Positions 59,101 to 64,000 of a stretch of 64,000 nt of DNA are shown one piece after another. Source of the stretch: JAXHLG01 sp034522495 (lineage in GTDB: Bacteria > Patescibacteriota > Minisyncoccia > Moranbacterales > DUUL01); contig JAXHLG010000002.1 of assembly GCA_034522495.1 (NCBI GenBank), positions 558,001-622,000 on the forward strand, in the 5' to 3' direction. Below the pieces are notes generated by a model. That model was given only the letters and a program-made list of their open reading frames with translations. It did no database searches and had not been told where the DNA came from. The stretch's first letter is position 1. Each line of letters starts with the position of its first letter. Made by a program: the position numbers and the translations under genes.

Positions 59101-60111
59101 ATGAACATATTAGTCACCGGCGGGGCCGGCTTCATTGGTTCCAATTTTATCCATTATTGGCTGGAGAATTATCCGGAAGACAGAGTGGTCAACTTGGACG
59201 CTTTGACTTACGCCGGCAATCTAGAGAATTTGAAATCGGCGGAAAATCAGAATAACTATAAATTTTATCAAGGAGATATTTTGGACGGAGATTTGGTAGA
59301 AAAAATTATCAAAAATGAAGGCATTGATACCATCGTCAACTTTGCCGCCGAGAGTCACGTGGACAGATCTATTTTGGACCCGGACGCTTTTGTTAAAACC
59401 AACGTCATGGGAACGCACGTTTTGCTGCGAAAAGCTCTGGAGAATGGAAGGATAAGATTTCATCATATCTCAACCGACGAGGTTTTTGGCGACTTGGAGC
59501 CTGAAGACGCTCCCTTTAATGAAGAAAATTCCTACAAGCCAAGCAGTCCTTACAGCGCTTCCAAGGCGTCCTCCGATCATTTGGTGAACGCTTATTTCCG
59601 CACTTTTGAATTGCCTGTAACTATATCCAATTGCTCTAACAATTACGGTCCTTTTCAATTTCCGGAAAAACTGATTCCTTTGTTTATTACCAATCTTATG
59701 GAGGGCAAAAAAATTCCTCTTTATGGCGACGGGTCAAATGTTCGAGACTGGCTTCATGTGGAAGACCACTGCCGGGCGATTGATGTTGTTTTGAAGAAGG
59801 GTAAATTGGGTGAAACCTATTGCGTGGGAGGCGGATGCGAAAAAACCAACAAGGAAATAACTCATGCTATTTTGGAAGCAATGGGCAAGAGCGAAAATGA
59901 AATAGAGCATGTTGCGGATCGGCCGGGGCATGACAAGCGCTACGCCATAGATTACTCCAAAATAAAAGAACAACTAGGCTGGGAACCAAAGTTTAATTTT
60001 AAACAAGGGATGAAACAAACCATAGAATGGTACAAAAACAACGCCAACTGGTGGCAAAATATCAAATCGGGGGAATATAAGGACTATTATCAAAAGCAGT
60101 ATGGAAAATAA
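59101..60111 (+). CDS. rfbB: dTDP-glucose 4,6-dehydratase
   Basis: Second enzyme of dTDP-rhamnose synthesis; converts dTDP-glucose to dTDP-4-keto-6-deoxyglucose with NAD+. The 336-residue SDR enzyme shows the Rossmann motif GGAGFIGSNF, NFAAESHVDRSI, the active-site stretch STDEVFGDLE, the YSASKASSDH (Tyr-x3-Lys) pair and NCSNNYGPFQFPEKLIPL. The end overlaps the next gene by 11 bp. No Shine-Dalgarno. Confidence 0.97.
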   Translation: MNILVTGGAGFIGSNFIHYWLENYPEDRVVNLDALTYAGNLENLKSAENQNNYKFYQGDILDGDLVEKIIKNEGIDTIVNFAAESHVDRSILDPDAFVKTNVMGTHVLLRKALENGRIRFHHISTDEVFGDLEPEDAPFNEENSYKPSSPYSASKASSDHLVNAYFRTFELPVTISNCSNNYGPFQFPEKLIPLFITNLMEGKKIPLYGDGSNVRDWLHVEDHCRAIDVVLKKGKLGETYCVGGGCEKTNKEITHAILEAMGKSENEIEHVADRPGHDKRYAIDYSKIKEQLGWEPKFNFKQGMKQTIEWYKNNANWWQNIKSGEYKDYYQKQYGK

Positions 60112-60772
60112 AAGCAAGAGGGGGCGCGGCAAAATTGAAGCGGTTATATTTGATTTCGACGGAACTTTGGCGGATTCGTTCCATCTTTTTATTAAAGCCG
60201 TTAACAGCATCAGGGAAAAGGAGAGAGAGAAACCCTTGGGAAAAAAGGAGATTGAGCAATTGAGAAATATGGAAGCCAGGGAAATTCTGACTCAATTGGG
60301 CCTTTCGATGTGGAAAATCCCGCTTTATGCCAAAAGAGCCAGGGACTATATGAATAAAAATTTTCGCGGCGTTTTTCCTTTCCAGGGAACGGAAATAATG
60401 CTAAAACAATTAAAAAATAATAATATCAGGCTAATTCTTTTAACCTCCAACAAAAAGGACAGTGTGGAAAGTTTTTTCAAAAAATGCGATTGGAGCAAGT
60501 TTGATTTATTGGTGGCCGGCGCGGGTCCGTTTTCCAAGTCCAGGGAAGTTCGAAAGATAATAAAAAAGATGCGATTAGATCCGAAAAAAACGATTTTAAT
60601 CGGAGACGAAACCAGGGACATTGAAGGGGCAAAGAAAGCCGGTATTTGCAGCGGAGCCGTGGCCTGGGGCTATAACGGAAAAGAAATCCTTTTGAAAAAA
60701 GATCCGGATTATATGTTTAACGATCCTTCAGAGATTGCTCAAAAATTAATCAATGACAATGAAAAACAATAA
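60101..60772 (+). CDS. HAD-superfamily hydrolase between rfbB and rfbD
   Basis: 223 residues with motif I DFDGTLADS, motif II LLTSN, a lysine in FSKSREVRKI and motif IV IGDETRDIEGAKKAG. The helical cap follows motif I directly, as in phosphoglycolate phosphatase-like (Gph/PGP) enzymes. It overlaps rfbB by 11 bp and rfbD by 20 bp, so it belongs to the operon by translational coupling. The substrate is unknown; a sugar phosphate is a natural guess from context. Confidence 0.88.
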   Translation: MENKSKRGRGKIEAVIFDFDGTLADSFHLFIKAVNSIREKEREKPLGKKEIEQLRNMEAREILTQLGLSMWKIPLYAKRARDYMNKNFRGVFPFQGTEIMLKQLKNNNIRLILLTSNKKDSVESFFKKCDWSKFDLLVAGAGPFSKSREVRKIIKKMRLDPKKTILIGDETRDIEGAKKAGICSGAVAWGYNGKEILLKKDPDYMFNDPSEIAQKLINDNEKQ

Positions 60773-61625
60773 AAAAGTTTTGATCCTGGGAGCCAATGGA
60801 ATGCTGGGGGAGGAGCTGGTCAAGTCTTTTCAGAAAGGCGGATACAGTGTTTTGGCATGGGATGTTGAAGAATTAGATATTACCAATAAAGAAAAAACCG
60901 GGGAAGCCATTAAAAGAGAAAATCCCTTTTTGATCATTAACGCCGCCGCCTACAACGCTGTGGATCAAGCTGAAGAAAAAGAAGAATTTGAGAAAGCTAT
61001 GCAGATTAATGCTTATGCGCCGGAAAACTTAGCAAAAATCGCCAAGGAGACGGAAGCGATTTTTGTCCATTTTGTCTCGGATTATATATTTGACGGCAAG
61101 AAAGGAGAATATGTTGAAGATGATCAGCCTTGCCCGATTTCCAATTACGGCATCAGTAAAGCCGAAGGAGAGAAAAGGACGCAAAATGCTGGAGGAAAAT
61201 ATTACCTAATAAGAACTTCTAAAATTTTTGGAAAGTCAGCGGAACAGGAGGGAGCGAAAAAAAGCTTCTTCGAGGTTATGCTGAGCTTAGCCAAAGAAAA
61301 AAATGAGCTGAAAGTGATTGATTCGGAAAAATCATGTTTTACCTACGCGCCGGATTTGGCAAGGGCTGTGAAGAGCCTGGTAGAGAATAAACATCCTTTC
61401 GGAATTTACCACCTTGTAAACGAAGGCGCGGTAACTTGGTATGAAGGGGTATTGGAATTATTCAAAATAGCGGGAATAAATGAGGTTAAAGTCCGGCCGG
61501 TAAAACCGGAAGAGTTTCTCAGGCCCGCCAAACGCCCGGCCTCATCCGTATTGTTAAACACCAAATTCCCCAAACTAAGGCGCTACGAAGAAGCCTTGAA
61601 AGACTGGCTGCATAATAACCTTTAA
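60753..61625 (+). CDS. rfbD: dTDP-4-dehydrorhamnose reductase
   Basis: Last enzyme of dTDP-L-rhamnose synthesis; reduces the 4-keto sugar with NAD(P)H. The 290-residue SDR protein has LILGANGMLGEELVKSF, NAAAYNAVDQAEE, the VSDYIFDG segment, YGISKAEGE (Tyr-x3-Lys) and RTSKIFG, with the C-terminal RPAKRPASSVLLNTKF typical of RfbD. It overlaps the HAD gene by 20 bp. Two ATGs lie 6 bases apart (60753 and 60759); either could start it. Confidence 0.94.
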   Translation: MTMKNNKKVLILGANGMLGEELVKSFQKGGYSVLAWDVEELDITNKEKTGEAIKRENPFLIINAAAYNAVDQAEEKEEFEKAMQINAYAPENLAKIAKETEAIFVHFVSDYIFDGKKGEYVEDDQPCPISNYGISKAEGEKRTQNAGGKYYLIRTSKIFGKSAEQEGAKKSFFEVMLSLAKEKNELKVIDSEKSCFTYAPDLARAVKSLVENKHPFGIYHLVNEGAVTWYEGVLELFKIAGINEVKVRPVKPEEFLRPAKRPASSVLLNTKFPKLRRYEEALKDWLHNNL

Positions 61626-61636
61626 TCTATTTTAAG

Positions 61637-62344
61637 ATGAGAAAGAAGGTTCTTCTGGGTTTTACGACAACAACCGGGTCGGATGTTGATCAAAAAATCG
61701 AAGAAATTGAGAAGCTTGGCATTAAGGAAGCCGCCTTGTTTCTAACAGGGAAAGATTTTGAAGAGAGGCGGAAAATTTATAATAAACTAAAAAACAGCTC
61801 TTTAGAAAAAGCGCCCCATGTACATATCAGAAACGATTTCCAAGAGGAAGAATTAGAATATTTAGAGAAAAGATTTAAAGTGGCGGCGTATAATATTCAT
61901 GATAGAAACTCCCGATTTCCTTTTTATGATTGCGCAAAAGAATTTAAAAACCACGCAAGCAAAATTTATATAGAAAATACGGAAACAGTCCCTGAAGATG
62001 GAGAGTTGGAAGAGCTGGGAGGACTTTGTGTCGATTTTAGCCACTGGGAAGATGCCGCCTTGCTTGGTTGGAAGAAGTATCTAAAGCAAATGAGAAATAA
62101 GGCAAAAAAATACAAAATCGGTTGCAGCCATGTTTCCGGAGTGGGCGCGGATAAGAACTTGGATGAAGATCTTATGGAATATCATTCGAAACACTATTTT
62201 GACAACCTAAGAGAATTTGATTACCTGAAAAATTATCTTCATTATTTACCTGAATTAATCAGTCTAGAATTGGAAAACTCCTTCAAGGAACAGCTTGAGG
62301 TAAAAAAGCATGTAGAGAAAACAATCGCTTTCAATTCAATTTGA
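61637..62344 (+). CDS. TIM-barrel, xylose isomerase/AP endonuclease-2-like protein
   Basis: 235 residues. Spaced metal-ligand-like motifs fit a xylose isomerase-like barrel: HVHIRND, NIHDRNS, IYIENTE, CVDFSHWE, CSHVSG and a C-terminal SLELENS. I do not recognise the exact family. Glu/His/Asp clusters at strand ends imply a metal-dependent enzyme acting on a sugar or phosphate ester. It starts 11 bp after rfbD, so it is probably the last gene of that operon. Confidence 0.68.
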   Translation: MRKKVLLGFTTTTGSDVDQKIEEIEKLGIKEAALFLTGKDFEERRKIYNKLKNSSLEKAPHVHIRNDFQEEELEYLEKRFKVAAYNIHDRNSRFPFYDCAKEFKNHASKIYIENTETVPEDGELEELGGLCVDFSHWEDAALLGWKKYLKQMRNKAKKYKIGCSHVSGVGADKNLDEDLMEYHSKHYFDNLREFDYLKNYLHYLPELISLELENSFKEQLEVKKHVEKTIAFNSI

Positions 62345-62367
62345 ATTACGAAAGTTTTATTGGAATA

Positions 62368-62395
62368 TTGAATTTTTTCCCAAGGCTGTTACAAT
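62368..62395 (+). promoter_or_regulatory. Promoter of the NIF3-like gene
   Basis: TTGAAT (62368-62373), a 16-bp spacer and TACAAT (62390-62395), 28 bp before the start codon. Confidence 0.55.
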
Positions 62396-62423
62396 ACAAT
62401 AGAATAAAAATTATTTATATACT

Positions 62424-63365
62424 ATGAAAGCAAAAGAGATTTTGGATTTGTCTATTAAGATCGGGATGGAAAAAGATTTTCGGACCAAGGAGGAGATAAA
62501 GGAGATGTTGAAAGGCAAAAAGGAAAAATACGAAGCGCTTCCCAAGGAAGAAAAACCGTATTTTGACAAGGACGAGCTAAAGAATCCTTACATGGATTCG
62601 GCGATTCATTATGACAACGGTAAAGATGTCAAAAAAGCTTTGGTCGGTATTGATATTACTATGGGTGGCCTGCACATTGCCAAACAGCAAGGATTTGATC
62701 TGGTTATCAACCACCATCCGATCGGAAAAGCTCTGACCAGGCTGGACGACGTGATGGACTACCAAGTGGATACTTTGGAAAAATTCGGCGTGCCGGTGAA
62801 TATTGCCGAAAAACTGATGCAGAAAAGAATTTCCGAGGTGGCCAGGGGGATCAACCCGGCCAATCACTACGCCGTGGTGGACGCGGCGCGCTTGCTGGAC
62901 ATGAATTTGATCAATATTCACACTCCGGCGGATAATTGCGTAGCGTCATTTGTGACAAAGCAGATCGAAAAAGCCAAACCCAAGAGAGTTAAAGACGTTT
63001 TGCGAGTTTTGAACGAGATACCGGAGTACCAAGAAGCCAAGAGAAGAAGCAACGGGCCGGCTTTGTTTACCGGAAGCGAAGGCAATCGCTGCGGCAAAAC
63101 GGTCGTTTCAGAAATGACCGGGGGAACCGAAGGCGCTAAAGATATTTTCCAAGCCATGGCCAGCGCCGGGATCGGAACGATCGTGGGCATGCATCAAAGC
63201 GAAGAACACCGAAAAAACGCCGAAGCCGCCCACATGAATGTCATTATTGCCGGACATATTTCCTCCGACTCAATCGGAATGAACGTCATCCTGGACGAAT
63301 TGGAAAAGAGAGGCCTGGAAATCACTCCGTTTGCCGGCTTGATTAGAAAAAAGCGCAATTCCTAA
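62424..63365 (+). CDS. NIF3-like dinuclear metal protein
   Basis: 313 residues. Family marks are the histidine cluster NHHPIGKAL near residue 93, VGIDITMGGLHIAKQQGFDLVI before it, and the C-terminal metal segment HMNVIIAGHISSDSIGMN. The NIF3/YbgI family binds two metal ions in a toroidal hexamer; its function is uncertain (often listed as GTP cyclohydrolase I type 2 homologue). The central part NEIPEYQEAKRRSNGPALFTGSEG is an insertion between the halves. Monocistronic promoter; an M16 peptidase follows 24 bp downstream. Confidence 0.85.
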   Translation: MKAKEILDLSIKIGMEKDFRTKEEIKEMLKGKKEKYEALPKEEKPYFDKDELKNPYMDSAIHYDNGKDVKKALVGIDITMGGLHIAKQQGFDLVINHHPIGKALTRLDDVMDYQVDTLEKFGVPVNIAEKLMQKRISEVARGINPANHYAVVDAARLLDMNLINIHTPADNCVASFVTKQIEKAKPKRVKDVLRVLNEIPEYQEAKRRSNGPALFTGSEGNRCGKTVVSEMTGGTEGAKDIFQAMASAGIGTIVGMHQSEEHRKNAEAAHMNVIIAGHISSDSIGMNVILDELEKRGLEITPFAGLIRKKRNS

Positions 63366-63389
63366 TAACTAATAACCAATTACAATTTT

Positions 63390-64000
63390 ATGGATTTCAA
63401 GAAAACAACATTAAAAAACGGAACCAGGGTAGTTTTTGTGCCTATGAAAGACACGCAGACTGTAACTGTGGAGATATTGGTGGAAGCCGGGTCTAAATAT
63501 GAAACCAAGAAAAACAGCGGGATGTCCCACTTTTTGGAGCATATGATGTTCAAGGGGACCAAAAAAAGACCCGATGCCAAGATAATTGCAGAAGAGCTGG
63601 ATAGCGTCGGCGGAAGCTACAACGCCTTCACCGGCAAGGAACAGACAGGCTATTGGGTGAAAGTGCCTCGGCGGCATTTGGATATGGCGCTTGACGTGGT
63701 CAGCGATATGTATCTCCATTCTCTTTTGGAGGAAAAAGAAATCAAAAAAGAGAAAGGCGTGATATTACAAGAAAAATCCATGTATCAAGACACTCCCATG
63801 CGTTATGTTTGGGATGTTTTTGAAGAGCTTCTCTACGGAGACCAACCGGCCGGCTGGGACATTGTGGGCTTTGAGGAAAATATTAAAAATTTTTCCAGGA
63901 AGGACTTTGTCGAATATATGGCGAAGCACTACATTCCGCAGTCCACGGTCGTGGTAATAGCCGGCAATTTTGACGAAAAAGAAGTCGAATCCAAGGTAAA
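63390..64000 (+). CDS. M16-family zinc metallopeptidase (3' end outside window)
   Basis: The first 203 residues of a pitrilysin/processing-peptidase-like protein. The inverted zinc motif HFLEH (HxxEH) is at 48-52 after SGMSHF, and the downstream glutamate of the zinc site is in the EKGVILQEKSMY region. GGSYNAFTGKEQTGYW is the family substrate-cleft segment. The ATG at 63390 (MDFKKTTLKNGTRVVF) matches the family start. The frame is still open at base 64000. No Shine-Dalgarno. Confidence 0.92.
   Translation, partial: MDFKKTTLKNGTRVVFVPMKDTQTVTVEILVEAGSKYETKKNSGMSHFLEHMMFKGTKKRPDAKIIAEELDSVGGSYNAFTGKEQTGYWVKVPRRHLDMALDVVSDMYLHSLLEEKEIKKEKGVILQEKSMYQDTPMRYVWDVFEELLYGDQPAGWDIVGFEENIKNFSRKDFVEYMAKHYIPQSTVVVIAGNFDEKEVESKV

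Noticed and set aside
61982..61994. GGAAACAGTCCCT inside the TIM-barrel gene matches the end of the second MITE family
   Set aside because: Only 13 bases match, within clean coding sequence and without the opposite end; most likely chance.

Overview
The window reads as a stretch of chromosome from a streamlined, uncultivated bacterium, most likely a member of the Candidate Phyla Radiation (Patescibacteria), perhaps of the Parcubacteria group. The placement is an inference. It rests on shortened repair proteins, a DUF4012-like protein, four-helix-bundle (23S rRNA IVP-like) genes, a compact FtsA/FtsZ pair, a ferredoxin-dependent pyruvate oxidoreductase and few full biosynthetic pathways. The genetic code is standard: TGA is used as a stop in several genes. 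No rRNA, tRNA or CRISPR array was seen.

Layout. 1-1.8 kb: 3' part of an SMC gene. 1.8-2.7 kb: two small unknown minus-strand genes. 3.7-11 kb: nucleotide excision repair cluster uvrB, uvrA, uvrC, with one small unknown gene. 11.6-15.5 kb: small unknown genes, a lytic transglycosylase, and two promoter-terminator units that encode no protein but fold into long structured RNAs. 15.8-22.7 kb: aspS, groL (with a CIRCE-like operator) and a bifunctional Rel. 23.4-26.6 kb: ftsA and ftsZ, separated by two fold-back elements. 26.7-31.5 kb: the str cluster rpsL, rpsG, fusA, tuf. 31.7-38.9 kb: P-type ATPase, C39-like peptidase, alpha/beta hydrolase, CapA-like protein, and an ECF sigma factor followed by a membrane protein. 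40-48.2 kb: a thiol oxidoreductase with two thioredoxin-like halves, then porG, porD, porA and porB with four unrelated genes interspersed. 48.6-58.2 kb: rmuC, a secreted beta-propeller protein, a membrane-anchored Clp-like AAA+ ATPase, an O-antigen ligase/polymerase-like protein and a DUF4012-like protein. 58.3-61.6 kb: dTDP-rhamnose genes rfbC, rfbB and rfbD with an inserted HAD gene; rfbA is not in the window. 61.6-64 kb: a TIM-barrel protein, a NIF3-like protein and the start of an M16 peptidase.

The non-coding DNA is unusually rich in dispersed fold-back repeats. At least two MITE-like families have long terminal inverted repeats; one has four copies with 7-bp target duplications in register. 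Two further families are 180-280 bp long, and several mini-hairpins are nested inside other repeats. Translation signals split into two classes. Core genes have essentially no Shine-Dalgarno sequence. Eight mostly small accessory genes have strong AGGAGG-type sites, and most of these also have their own promoter and terminator.

Functionally the window covers DNA repair and segregation, division, translation and stringent response, pyruvate oxidation through ferredoxin, and the building of a cell surface (rhamnose, polymer ligase, CapA, secreted proteins).
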